NCBI RefSeq assembly: GCF_900100085.1 | Contig: NZ_FNEJ01000018.1 | Location: 45,262-109,261 of the forward strand | Length of the DNA stretch: 64,000 nucleotides | Source: Salipiger marinus | GTDB lineage: Bacteria; Pseudomonadota; Alphaproteobacteria; Rhodobacterales; Rhodobacteraceae | Reading direction: 5' to 3' | Part shown: one piece after another, positions 36,633 to 44,095 of the stretch | Layout: each line of letters begins with the position of its first letter | Numbering within the stretch: the stretch's first letter is position 1 | Notes under the pieces: model-generated | What the model saw: only the letters and a program-made list of their open reading frames with translations | What the model was told of the DNA's origin: nothing | Database searches by the model: none | Translations under genes and position numbers: made by a program

Positions 36633-37334
36633 TCAGCCGACGGCCGCAATCGAGTAGTGCGGAGTCCCATCCCACACAAGATCCCAAGACGCGCCTGGAC
36701 GAACGTTCTGAATTGCGTGGGGCTCGAAGCAGACCAAGCAATTCCCGCCCGGTGCAGGAGCCCGGACCGAAGGGTAAATCAGGCCCTTGGATCCGCCCCG
36801 ACGCAGATGCTGTGCCAGGCTTTGGCCCTCGGGATACCCGACAGCCGGATCCGGATGCAGCGCCGGATGACCTGCCTCATCGGTCATGTCGTCGAAGACG
36901 CCGATGAAGTCGGCCAGCAATTCCACATAGCGGGTGCTATCGTGGAAGCTGCCGGTAAAGCCGAGTTCGCGTGTACGGTGCCAAGCCACTTCGCTGACAG
37001 AAACCATCACATCCCATGCGCAGTACCACGCGCCGCGCTCCTCGACGTTGAAGCGGTTTCCGCCGACGCGGGTGTAAGTGAAGGCTGCGTTGACGTGACT
37101 GTCCCCATAGATGCGCAGATCGCGGCTGCGGCGTTGCCAAGCGAGTTCGCGCGGGTCCAGGTGCGGGTTGCGCCCACGTTCGGCCTGTAGACGTCCACTG
37201 GTCATGCCCTCGATCTCTGCCAAGATCTCCATCTCGTCATCGGTATCGACGAGACCGCGCAGCGATGGCGGCTTGTGGTAGGTGGCAGGCAGGAGACGAA
37301 CGAGACCACGATCGGAAATCTCGGTCTGCTTCAT
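36633..37334 (-). CDS. RES-domain NAD+ phosphorylase toxin
   Basis: A 233-residue toxin of the RES family, which depletes cellular NAD+ by phosphorolysis. Recognisable blocks are GLVRLLPATYHKPPSL at the start, the GGNRFN segment equivalent to the G-RFN motif that supplies the binding Arg, SVSEVAWHRTRE with the conserved Glu, and a C-terminal PGASWDLVWDG. Its start overlaps the antitoxin stop by four bases (ATGA), which gives coupled synthesis. The protein is longer than many RES toxins (about 150-200 residues). Toxin and antitoxin form a type II module. Confidence 0.9.
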   Translation of the reverse strand: MKQTEISDRGLVRLLPATYHKPPSLRGLVDTDDEMEILAEIEGMTSGRLQAERGRNPHLDPRELAWQRRSRDLRIYGDSHVNAAFTYTRVGGNRFNVEERGAWYCAWDVMVSVSEVAWHRTRELGFTGSFHDSTRYVELLADFIGVFDDMTDEAGHPALHPDPAVGYPEGQSLAQHLRRGGSKGLIYPSVRAPAPGGNCLVCFEPHAIQNVRPGASWDLVWDGTPHYSIAAVG

Positions 37335-37720
37335 GCCCCACCACGCAACGCATCAAGATAGGTCCGCACCGCGAGGATCTGCGGCAAACCCCCGTCGATG
37401 GCGGTGTCGACTGGTCTGCTTCCACCAAAGAGCGGCCCCTTGTTCGGTCGGGTGAACCAGCTTTTTGCCAGAGGCTCCGAGAAGTAGAGTTCGAGCGACT
37501 TGAAGATGCCAATTACAGCGCTGAGCCGCAGCAGTTGGTCCTTGGTGAGCTCCCCGGCGAAATCCGGCTTCTTGGCGCGCTTCCACGTGCTCTCTGACAT
37601 GTCGGCAAGGCCAGCCGCTTCCTTGAGACTGAGACCCCAAGCATCGGCCACGCGTGCATAAGCTTTCAACGCGACGGCGTTGATCTGTGCGGGCTCCCGG
37701 ATTTTCTCTGCAACGTACAT
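37331..37720 (-). CDS. Xre/MbcA/ParS-type antitoxin of the RES module
   Basis: A 129-residue antitoxin with an Xre-like N-terminal helix-turn-helix (VADAWGLSLKEAAGLADMSESTWKRAKK) and a C-terminal toxin-binding domain (LSAVIGIFKSLELYFSEPLAKSWFTRPNKGPLFGGSRPVDTAIDGGLPQILAVRTYLDALRGG), the form paired with RES toxins. ATG 37720 is chosen for GGAGG five bases upstream. A perfect palindrome in its promoter is a likely binding site for the antitoxin or the complex. Confidence 0.92.
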   Translation of the reverse strand: MYVAEKIREPAQINAVALKAYARVADAWGLSLKEAAGLADMSESTWKRAKKPDFAGELTKDQLLRLSAVIGIFKSLELYFSEPLAKSWFTRPNKGPLFGGSRPVDTAIDGGLPQILAVRTYLDALRGGA

Positions 37721-37744
37721 GGCGTCCTCCATTGGCTTCAATAT

Positions 37745-37758
37745 AGTCCATATGGACT
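37745..37758 (-). promoter_or_regulatory. Promoter/operator of the Xre-RES module
   Basis: AGTCCATATGGACT is a perfect 14-bp palindrome. On the minus strand it sits in the 16-base spacer between TTTACC (a weak -35) and TATATT (a -10), 25 bases before the antitoxin start. Binding there would block the polymerase, so it fits an autorepression operator. Confidence 0.65.
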
Positions 37759-37797
37759 TACGGTAAAGATCAAATGAACCTTGCGCTTTGATCACTG

Positions 37798-38442
37798 TTA
37801 CCCGAACCGCCGCCCTCCTTCCGTGAACGTATACTCGTTGACGATGATCCCCTCCTCGATGGCCTCGTCCGAGGTGAGGTGGTCGTATTCGGCTTCAAGC
37901 TGGCGGTAGAGCCAGCGGGCCAGATCGCGCAGCGCCTCGGTCACGAGCTCCTCGGCGTCCTCGGTCGGCGGCTGCCACCTCGGGCTGTCCCGCGTGACGT
38001 CGATCGACATGGTGTATTCATGGTAGTAGCGGCCACGGTGGCTGGCCTCGGCGGCGAGTTGGTAGAAGTTTCGCCGCTGGATGGCCTGCAGACGGTCGGC
38101 GATGCCATGCAGCGTCGCGTCGGTCGGGGCGTAGTCCCGGATGCGCGTGGCCGCGCCCTTGGCGTGGGACCAGTAGCCCTCGAAGCAGGCGCCGTCGCCC
38201 TGGCTCCAGAAACCGGAAAACCAGATGCAAGGCTTGGCCCGCGCCTCGCCACCCATCAGGCGGACGGCGGTGGTCTTCAGGCAGATGCCGAGGATTTCGC
38301 AGACCCGCTCGAAATCCTCATAGACCACGTCCCACCAATCGTCATGGGGGCCGAGCTCGCGATACCAGCTGCGGGCCTTTTCCTTGGCGGCATCCGAGAG
38401 CTCGGGGAACAGGTAGACGGTGGTGCAGATGATCTCAGGCAT
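37798..38442 (-). CDS. Plasmid-conserved hypothetical protein, 214 residues
   Basis: A soluble acidic protein with many Trp and Tyr residues. It opens MPEIICTTVYLFPELSDAAKEKARSWYRELG and includes CIWFSGFWSQGDGACFEGYWSHAKGA and YYHEYTMSIDVTRD. Similar sequences occur on large plasmids and prophages of Rhodobacterales and are sometimes labelled antitoxin of a TA stability system, without experimental support known to me. Its start overlaps the stop of the upstream 139-residue gene by eight bases (ATGCCTGA), so it is coupled to that gene. Function unknown. Confidence 0.75.
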   Translation of the reverse strand: MPEIICTTVYLFPELSDAAKEKARSWYRELGPHDDWWDVVYEDFERVCEILGICLKTTAVRLMGGEARAKPCIWFSGFWSQGDGACFEGYWSHAKGAATRIRDYAPTDATLHGIADRLQAIQRRNFYQLAAEASHRGRYYHEYTMSIDVTRDSPRWQPPTEDAEELVTEALRDLARWLYRQLEAEYDHLTSDEAIEEGIIVNEYTFTEGGRRFG

Positions 38443-38854
38443 CGACGTCCTCCCCGTTCAGCGCCGCGACCAACCATTCTTGCGTGCTGGACCAGCCGAT
38501 GGATTTACGAGCGCCGAGATCGATGGCATGCGCACCGCCGCCAAAGGCGTCGAGCCGCGGGCGGGAGCAGGTCAGAGCATACTGGAACCCCCAAAGGCCG
38601 GTGAGGTCGAGGTCTTCGGCGAGCCGCAAGACGAAGCGGATGACGGCTTCGACATCGCCGTGTTCGTCATCATGGATCCAGAGGCTGCTGCCATCGGGGG
38701 CATCCTGGCGCACGAGATCGAAGCCCGCGACATCCGGATCGTCGGCGTCCTGATCCGCAGCGCGCAGATCCTGAAACAGCGCAAGTGCACGGGCCGCCTT
38801 TTCGGGAGTGCCGACGTCGAGCAGGCACGAGAAATGGGTGAAGTAATCCGCCAT
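38435..38854 (-). CDS. Acidic plasmid-conserved hypothetical protein, 139 residues
   Basis: A very acidic soluble protein (Asp/Glu clusters in ADQDADDPDVAGFDL and HDDEHGDVEAVIRF) with an N-terminal YFTHFSCLLDVGTPEKAARALALFQDL segment. I do not recognise a family with known function. The ribosome-binding site AGGAGG precedes the ATG. Its stop overlaps the next gene's start. A strong hairpin, CCCGGCC/GGCCGGG at 38878-38895, lies just upstream and may end the previous gene or structure the leader. Strong acidity would be compatible with DNA mimicry, which is only a suggestion. Confidence 0.72.
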   Translation of the reverse strand: MADYFTHFSCLLDVGTPEKAARALALFQDLRAADQDADDPDVAGFDLVRQDAPDGSSLWIHDDEHGDVEAVIRFVLRLAEDLDLTGLWGFQYALTCSRPRLDAFGGGAHAIDLGARKSIGWSSTQEWLVAALNGEDVDA

Positions 38855-38929
38855 GGGGACCTCCTGAATGGGGAAGACCCGGCCAGGAGGCCGGGCGATC
38901 GATTGGGATGAAGGGGTAGTTGGGAACGA

Positions 38930-39127
38930 TCAGCCGGTCGGCGTGTCGCCCGCCGCCTGTCGTGCGGCATGAGCGCAGAGCATATGCCGGTAGAAGCGCT
39001 TGCGCGCCAGCCGGAGACCGCAAACAGCGCGCGTGTCGGGATGTAGCGACCGGACCGCCGCGCGAACCACTGCCAGTGGCGAAGCGGTCGGCGGCAAGCC
39101 AAGACGTCGATAAGTGGGATCGGTCAT
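38930..39127 (-). CDS. J-domain-like small protein, 65 residues
   Basis: A short basic protein, MTDPTYRRLGLPPTASPLAVVRAAVRSLHPDTRAVCGLRLARKRFYRHML, that resembles a minimal DnaJ helix I-loop-helix II-HPD region (YRRLGLPPTAS...VRSLHPD). The gene starts one base after the DUF6915 stop, so it is co-translated with it. Whether it contacts an Hsp70 is unknown; a plasmid-specific adaptor is possible. Confidence 0.65.
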   Translation of the reverse strand: MTDPTYRRLGLPPTASPLAVVRAAVRSLHPDTRAVCGLRLARKRFYRHMLCAHAARQAAGDTPTG

Positions 39128-39128
39128 T

Positions 39129-39506
39129 TCACGTGACCTCGACCACGGGCGAGACGAGATGCGGATCGACCTGTGCCTCGATCCGTTCGGTCCGCCCCAT
39201 CCAAAGCTCGGGCCGAATGGCCTTCACCCAATCGGCGAAGCTCGGGATGAAGCCGAGGTCCTCCTTAACATGCTGCTCGCCGACCCAGCGGGTCGGGATG
39301 ACGCGCCCGGTCGAGAGCGTGAGGGTCGGGCCGAAAATCGTCTCGGCCATGAAGATGCCCTCCGCATGGTGGCGCAGCGCCCGGTGCCGAAAGTCGGCTG
39401 TGATCTCCTTGCTCTGGTCGAACCAGGAATGCACGGCGAGGTAGTCGTCGACCGTGCCGCCCCATTTCTTCACCGAGGACAGGGCGTGGTGATACGGATG
39501 TGCCAT
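39129..39506 (-). CDS. DUF6915 family protein
   Basis: A 125-residue protein, recognised from its conserved opening AHPYHHALSSVKKWGGTVDDYLAVHSWFDQSK and the following HRALRHHAEGIFMAETIFG. The family has many His and Trp residues and occurs on plasmids and phages, with no known function; metal binding by HALRHHAEG is possible. ATG 39506 is used because it starts the conserved region; ten bases separate it from the DUF6878 stop upstream. Confidence 0.85.
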   Translation of the reverse strand: MAHPYHHALSSVKKWGGTVDDYLAVHSWFDQSKEITADFRHRALRHHAEGIFMAETIFGPTLTLSTGRVIPTRWVGEQHVKEDLGFIPSFADWVKAIRPELWMGRTERIEAQVDPHLVSPVVEVT

Positions 39507-39516
39507 CGCCGCCCCC

Positions 39517-40008
39517 TCAGAAATCGTGCGTGTAGAGTTCGGACGAGGTGAAGCGCTCGTTGAACTCAAGGTGGATGGTGCGAGCGCTCGCGTCGAAGCA
39601 GAATTCGCCGTAAGCCCCGTCGTTGTTCTCCCAGCCGCAATGGGTGTCGGAGAGGAAGTCGTAGGCCAGCTGCTCCACGACATCTTCGAGCGAAAGCGCC
39701 CGCATCTCGACCTCCGGGTCGTCCCAGGTCAATGCGGCATAGGCGATCTCGGTCTTGGGGAAAGCAACCTCGGTCTCGCCAGCGTAGGCTTCGATGCTTT
39801 CAACCTGGCCGCTATCGCCATAGCCGTCGAAACTCACGGTCACATGGGTGATGCCCGCGGCAGTCAGAGCATCGAAGAGGCGCTCCTTGTTGGCCGGACG
39901 CAAAGCTGCGATCCGCGCGTCTCGCTCGGCCTGCCGGGCCAGCACGGCGGTGAAATCGATCCTGGACGGCGCCATCGGCGCGGCCAGGGTGGGTTCGATC
40001 TTGGACAT
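39517..40008 (-). CDS. DUF6878 family protein
   Basis: A 163-residue acidic protein. Conserved blocks are RIAALRPANKERLFDALTAAGITHVTVSFDGYGDSGQ and LEDVVEQLAYDFLSDTHCGWENNDGAYGEFCFDASARTIHLEFNERF. The family is restricted to plasmids and phages and its function is unknown. ATG 40008 follows a structured leader whose last 30 bases are nearly the same as those before the strawberry-notch gene, which implies shared post-transcriptional control. DUF6915 follows after ten bases. Confidence 0.85.
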   Translation of the reverse strand: MSKIEPTLAAPMAPSRIDFTAVLARQAERDARIAALRPANKERLFDALTAAGITHVTVSFDGYGDSGQVESIEAYAGETEVAFPKTEIAYAALTWDDPEVEMRALSLEDVVEQLAYDFLSDTHCGWENNDGAYGEFCFDASARTIHLEFNERFTSSELYTHDF

Positions 40009-40031
40009 TGGAAACTCCGAAATGAGGGAAA

Positions 40032-40077
40032 GGATCTGAACCCCGAGGCTCTCTCTCGTCCTCCTAGGCTCACATCC
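40032..40077 (-). promoter_or_regulatory. Structured leader, member 2 (DUF6878 gene)
   Basis: An imperfect outer stem, GGATcTG with CAcATCC, encloses GAGG/CCTC and a CTCTCTC core (GAGAGAG on the transcript). The stretch between it and the start codon matches member 1 at almost every base. Confidence 0.5.
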
Positions 40078-40105
40078 TCCCCTGCCCTTCTCTGACTCTC
40101 GGGCG

Positions 40106-40624
40106 TCACGCCGCGATCTGCAGGGCGCGAGACGCGAAGACACGCCAGAGCGGATCGACAAGACGGGCATCGAGAACGTCGGCGTGGTGCCGCAGCCGTC
40201 GCGCGAGGCTATGTTCATGCCACTCGGCCGCCCGCATGGCCTGCGCGCGGGTCTGGCTGGCCTCGGACACGACGGCGCGGGCTTCGGCGGCATCCGAGAC
40301 CGGGTGGCACCATGCGACCCCGCCATCACAGGTAGCTCCGGCCAGAACGAGACGGCCCTCCCGATCGAGGATTGCCAGGATGCGCGGAGCGTCTTCAGGT
40401 GTGATATCTTCGGCGTGAACGATTGCCCCCTGCATGGCCTCGGCCAGCGTGGCAAACCGCTCCAGTACCTTGGGGTGTGCCTGCCCGGACATGAGAGCTG
40501 CGGGCGCATGGCAAGCCGTCGTGAGTGCGAACGGCAAGTCTTGATCTGCAAAAACGGTCAGGAGGCTCGGCGGCAAACCTGTTTTCTGCGTTTCCGGCTG
40601 AGTTTGGAGAGGAAGGTCGAACAT
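40106..40624 (-). CDS. Plasmid-conserved hypothetical protein, 172 residues
   Basis: A soluble protein beginning MFDLPLQTQPETQKTGLPPSLLTVFADQDLPFALTTACHAPAALMSGQAHPKVLERFATLAEAMQ. I recognise no functional domain. The central part (DAPRILAILDREGRLVLAGATCDGGVAWCHPVSDA) looks like a compact beta-rich fold and the C-terminus is helical (EWHEHSLARRLRHHADVLDARLVDPLWRVFASRAL). ATG 40624 is preferred over 40630 because the GGAG lies eight bases from it and only two from the other. It has the member-3 structured leader. Confidence 0.72.
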   Translation of the reverse strand: MFDLPLQTQPETQKTGLPPSLLTVFADQDLPFALTTACHAPAALMSGQAHPKVLERFATLAEAMQGAIVHAEDITPEDAPRILAILDREGRLVLAGATCDGGVAWCHPVSDAAEARAVVSEASQTRAQAMRAAEWHEHSLARRLRHHADVLDARLVDPLWRVFASRALQIAA

Positions 40625-40636
40625 GGGCATATCTCC

Positions 40637-40674
40637 GACGGTGCGGAGAGCCTCTCTCCCCGCTTCAAACCGTC
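40637..40674 (-). promoter_or_regulatory. Structured leader, member 3
   Basis: Outer stem GACGGT (40637-40642) with ACCGTC (40669-40674); inner stem GGAGAG (40645-40650) with CTCTCC (40654-40659). On the transcript the core reads GGGGAGAGAGGCTCTCCG and is followed within four bases by the GGAG ribosome-binding site. Closely similar to members 4 and 5. Confidence 0.65.
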
Positions 40675-40720
40675 AAAGACCAAACCACCCCCTCGGACTC
40701 TCTGTCGCTGAACGGGTCGA

Positions 40721-41221
40721 TCATTTCGGCGTTGGTAAATCGCTCCATCGAACCCGCAAGTAGCGCCCTTCGCGCTTTGGGAGATCTTTTCGGTCGATCA
40801 TCCGACCCGAGACCTGAAAATCCTCGTTGATCTTTACAACCAAGAGCTTGTTGAAATGCCCATTTGTATCGACCACAACCACATCCTTTGTCTTGAATGG
40901 CGTAATGGTTTTGACCTCGACATGATCATTGCCAAGTCTTCCGTCAGCACCCTGGGCATAGGTCTTGTTCAGCTTGATACCATACGTGATAGCACCAAAC
41001 AGCTCACCGATATCGCCGTAGACAGAGAGGTGAAGGCCGGTCTCGAGGTGGTAGCTTTCCGCGAGGGACAGGAGATCCTCAAAATATGGGATCATAGACC
41101 TAATCGCGTTCGGGTATTTTGCGCCCCACTCCTTGTAGCGAAGCTGCTCGTCGATTTCCGACCAGGTAACCCATTCGCCGTCATCATAAAATGCACGATC
41201 TGACCAATCGATTTCTTCCAT
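40721..41221 (-). CDS. Possible PD-(D/E)xK-fold hypothetical protein, 166 residues
   Basis: A soluble protein. The segment GELFGAITYGIKLNKTYAQGADGRLGNDHVEVKTITPFKTKDVVVVD has the spacing of a nuclease-like core: an N-terminal helix with Glu, an Asp in GADGRL and then VEVKT, the ExK half of a PD-(D/E)xK motif. Similar folds occur in restriction-enzyme-like and DUF6998-type proteins. No partner methylase gene is adjacent. It is convergent with nothing and lies between the member-3 leader and the DUF932 terminator. Its nuclease nature is a suggestion from the motif only. Confidence 0.6.
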   Translation of the reverse strand: MEEIDWSDRAFYDDGEWVTWSEIDEQLRYKEWGAKYPNAIRSMIPYFEDLLSLAESYHLETGLHLSVYGDIGELFGAITYGIKLNKTYAQGADGRLGNDHVEVKTITPFKTKDVVVVDTNGHFNKLLVVKINEDFQVSGRMIDRKDLPKREGRYLRVRWSDLPTPK

Positions 41222-41282
41222 GCGCGTACTTCCAACACCTAAACATTTCGGGCACGGTAGCAGGTCGATGAAACAGGAACGA

Positions 41283-41308
41283 GACCGGAGGCGATATCGC
41301 CTCCGGTC
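41283..41308. terminator. 26-bp perfect palindrome, terminator-like
   Basis: A perfect palindrome with arms GACCGGAGGCGAT and its complement, seven bases after the stop of the DUF932 gene. It forms a 13-bp stem with almost no loop, or a shorter stem with a four-base loop. On the minus strand it is followed by TCGTTCCTGTTTC. Probable terminator of DUF932. Confidence 0.6.
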
Positions 41309-41314
41309 GCCACA

Positions 41315-42514
41315 TTAGCCAACGCGGTCGAGGAGCTTCTTGGCGCGCCCTTCCATGTCGAGGCGTGCATCCTGCTGAGTCTTGTCGCGAGCGAGCCGCG
41401 TGATGCCCTGCACGAAATCGAAGATGCTCTCGGGCGGGCGGCCTTCCTCCATCAGCACCTTCTCGATGATCTTGCCGGATTCGGCCTTCGAGAAACCGCG
41501 CTTGCGCAGGAAATCCGCGCGGTCCGCGTCGCTGCGCGCCACGATCTGCTGGCGCGCCGCCTTGATGCCGTTCACGAACCCCTGCGGCGAGGAATTGGCA
41601 AACCGCGTCAACGCGGGCGCGGCCTCATGTGCGAAGCGCGAAGCGGCGTATTTCGAGTGACGGATCTTGATCTCCTGGAAATCCTCGACGCCCCAGAGGT
41701 TGCGGTTCTGGCACACCGCCCGCAGATAGAAGCTCGCCATGCCGAGGGTCTTCGCGCCCACCTCGGAATTCCAGCAATAGAAGCCCCGGAAATAGAGATC
41801 GGGGGAGCCGTCCGCCAGCTTGCCCGCCTCGATCGGGTTGCGATCATCGACCAGGAACAGGAAGACATCGCGGTCCGAAGCGTAAAGCGTGGTCGTATCG
41901 CGGCTGATTTCGACATCGGGGTTGTAGACCCCGGTCGACCAATCCAGCACACCCGGTACCTTCCAGCGCGTATCGCCCGTGCCATTGCCCGCGATGCGCT
42001 GAACCGCCTCGACAAGCTCGAAGTCATGGATGCGGCCGTAGTCGGGACCGGTCACGGCGCGCAGTTCCGTGCGGCCATCCTCGGTCTCGAAGGTCTTCAC
42101 CTGCTCGGCGCGGTGGTTGGTCAAACCGTATTGCAGGTTGATCCCCGCCAGAGGCGCGGGAAGCTGCCGCAGGTAGGATGCCGGGGCACCGACGATGCTG
42201 GCAAGCTGGCCGAAGGCCCAGTGCGTGGGTGCGACCGGCTCATGCGCTTTCGGCAGGACCAAGTCGAGCCGCTCTGCACTGTCGCGCGCTGCCTCGACAC
42301 GGATGTCGGCGGTTTGCACCACCCGGCTGCGGCTGCGCTCAGAGCGACCCTTCACATTGGCCCAGAGATCGTCGAGCGACAGGTACCGCTCGTCATCCGG
42401 CCTGTTGAACCATTCGGACGACACCCGCCCATTCCGATCACCCCGGCTCACATCCACTTTCCAGCCACCAGCCCGCGTCGGCTGTACCGCATCCAGAACT
42501 TCCACAACGCCCAT
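41315..42514 (-). CDS. DUF932 plasmid/phage protein
   Basis: A 399-residue protein of the DUF932 (TIGR03299-like) family. The typical middle is seen as HWAFGQLASIVGAPASYLRQLPAPLAGINLQYGLTNHRAEQVKTF, GPDYGRIHDFELVEAVQRIAG, and SDRDVFLFLVDDRNPIEAG with FYCWNSEVGAKTLGMASFY. It is near universal on large alphaproteobacterial plasmids; its function is not known. ATG 42514 is chosen because GGAGGA lies six bases upstream; a second ATG six bases earlier would be too close to it. It has the member-4 structured leader and ends at a strong palindrome. Confidence 0.9.
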   Translation of the reverse strand: MGVVEVLDAVQPTRAGGWKVDVSRGDRNGRVSSEWFNRPDDERYLSLDDLWANVKGRSERSRSRVVQTADIRVEAARDSAERLDLVLPKAHEPVAPTHWAFGQLASIVGAPASYLRQLPAPLAGINLQYGLTNHRAEQVKTFETEDGRTELRAVTGPDYGRIHDFELVEAVQRIAGNGTGDTRWKVPGVLDWSTGVYNPDVEISRDTTTLYASDRDVFLFLVDDRNPIEAGKLADGSPDLYFRGFYCWNSEVGAKTLGMASFYLRAVCQNRNLWGVEDFQEIKIRHSKYAASRFAHEAAPALTRFANSSPQGFVNGIKAARQQIVARSDADRADFLRKRGFSKAESGKIIEKVLMEEGRPPESIFDFVQGITRLARDKTQQDARLDMEGRAKKLLDRVG

Positions 42515-42817
42515 CGGCATTCCTCCGCGACAGGTGCCGGGAGCCACTCTCCCAGCCCTCAACCTGTCACCGGGAAACCGGCCAACCTCAAACTCTCTCG
42601 GGCAAACGGCGCTAAGTCGGATGCGCCGCACGCCCGCAACTCGCTGGTGTTGACCTGCGTTCAAAAATGGCAGAGGTTAAACAAGGCCTTTCTCGCAGGC
42701 CGGTGTGCCCGCCACGCGAAGCTTTGCAGCGATCTTGATTTCGAACAGCAGACCTCATGCCATCGGCGGGTCTGATTAGCAGCGGGCACCTAGTCAGATC
42801 CAGCTTGGACATGGATC
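42515..42817. other. Intergenic region with structured leader and divergent promoter
   Basis: About 300 bases between divergent DUF932 and the zinc-ribbon gene. The member-4 leader occupies 42529-42568. The rest shows no gene; promoters for both sides must lie here but no clear -35/-10 pairs could be chosen. Confidence 0.5.
42529..42568 (-). promoter_or_regulatory. Structured leader, member 4 (DUF932 gene)
   Basis: Outer stem GACAGGT (42529-42535) with ACCTGTC (42562-42568); inner stem GGGAG (42539-42543) with CTCCC (42549-42553). On the transcript GGGAGAGTGGCTCCCGG is followed by the CGCGGAGG ribosome-binding site. It matches member 5 before the parB gene almost base for base. Confidence 0.7.
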
Positions 42818-43957
42818 ATGACAGAGAACGATCAACTTATAACTTTGAAACTCCTGGCGAAGCGTTACGCTAGGGCGACGGGTCAACCACAGCACGTAGC
42901 GCTCGACTTTGTTGCCAGTCGAATGGGCTTTGCTCATTGGAATGCGTTGACAGGCAGCGCCAAAGGAGAGTGGGTTCCCTCCGAAGCACAAGTTGCCACG
43001 ATCAAGGCCTTCGTGGAACGGATCACTTCCTACGAGGGTGCGACCTTCGACCATATCTTCGGAAGCCCCGATGCCGTCACTCGAGGAGAAGTACGGGGGC
43101 ATCCATACGAACTGAAAACAATGCTTGGTGACGTCCGCATGGATGGTGAGGGTTGGCAGATCGTGCTGCCAGAAAACCCTTCGGCTGCCCCTCGTGTCGA
43201 GATCGACATCAAGCATGCCCAGACCAGCCCGATGAACGATCGCGTGCTACGTGAAGAAGCCATCGGGATTGCGAGGGAATTGATGCAGAGCGTCAAGGCG
43301 CGGCGATTTGCCGATTGGCCACGGCGCGCCACAAAGCCGGATGCGGAAGGAAATGTGCGGCACCCGTTCTTGGAGATGGAGGAATCGAACCTCTGGTACT
43401 GCCTTCACTGCAACTCAGAGATCACCGGCCCACAGATCGCTGGAAACCAATGGCACTGCCCCAGCTGCGGCGCATCACCAATCAACATATTTCCAGAAGC
43501 CTTCTGGCTGGAACCGACCGATGAAAAACCAGTGCCAGTCCAATCCCGCGCCGAAAGGCAAGAGATTGAACCCATCGTGTCAATTATAGATCCGCGGCCA
43601 AGGCTTGACCTCGACAGTGACCAGGTGACCCATTTGATCCGGGCTGCCCTTTTCGAGGATGCGACCAATGCAAGCGAGCGCATGGGAGCGAGTCTGGCCG
43701 AAATCTGGGTTGATGACGATCTCGACGTGGTTGTTTCCTTCGAGGATCACTACTGGCCCGAGGACAAGGAGCCGACCGCTGCGATCGAAGTGGCCGCACT
43801 GCTTGGGATCGAGATTGAGTTGGAAGTTACTTGGTCGGATCCGTTGTTCGCATGGCCCGGTTTGGGCACCGTGACCCAGAGCACGGCCGATTATACGCGG
43901 TTGATGCTCGACACGTATCTCAGTCACGGCGCGACCATAACCAAAGACGAAATCTAG
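42818..43957 (+). CDS. Zinc-ribbon hypothetical protein, 379 residues
   Basis: The N-terminus (LKLLAKRYARATGQPQHVALDFVASRMGFAHWNALTGSAK) is a helical module seen at the front of plasmid and phage proteins annotated as glyoxalase-superfamily. A zinc ribbon, CLHCNSEI...WHCPSCG, lies near residues 195-220. The C-terminal third is acidic (DDDLDVVVSFEDHYWPEDKEP). No catalytic motif can be named. The ATG at 42818 has no strong ribosome-binding site. The gene is alone on the plus strand, convergent with ssb. It could be a DNA-associated adaptor; function unknown. Confidence 0.72.
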   Translation: MTENDQLITLKLLAKRYARATGQPQHVALDFVASRMGFAHWNALTGSAKGEWVPSEAQVATIKAFVERITSYEGATFDHIFGSPDAVTRGEVRGHPYELKTMLGDVRMDGEGWQIVLPENPSAAPRVEIDIKHAQTSPMNDRVLREEAIGIARELMQSVKARRFADWPRRATKPDAEGNVRHPFLEMEESNLWYCLHCNSEITGPQIAGNQWHCPSCGASPINIFPEAFWLEPTDEKPVPVQSRAERQEIEPIVSIIDPRPRLDLDSDQVTHLIRAALFEDATNASERMGASLAEIWVDDDLDVVVSFEDHYWPEDKEPTAAIEVAALLGIEIELEVTWSDPLFAWPGLGTVTQSTADYTRLMLDTYLSHGATITKDEI

Positions 43958-44050
43958 CTCGTGCGCACGTTGAACAATTAGGCGCATTCAAGGCGCTCAG
44001 CACCGGAAGGCAAGCGTGGGTGCCTTTTCCAGTGGCCCGAAAAGACTTTA

Positions 44051-44074
44051 GCCCGGCGGTTTAACCCGCCGGGC
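44051..44074 (-). terminator. Terminator of ssb
   Basis: GCCCGGCGG (44051-44059) pairs with CCGCCGGGC (44066-44074), nine bases and a six-base loop. On the minus strand the stem is followed by TAAAGTCTTTTC. It lies 22 bases after the ssb stop. Confidence 0.65.
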
Positions 44075-44095
44075 CCGAGGGGGTGACCCCGCTCC

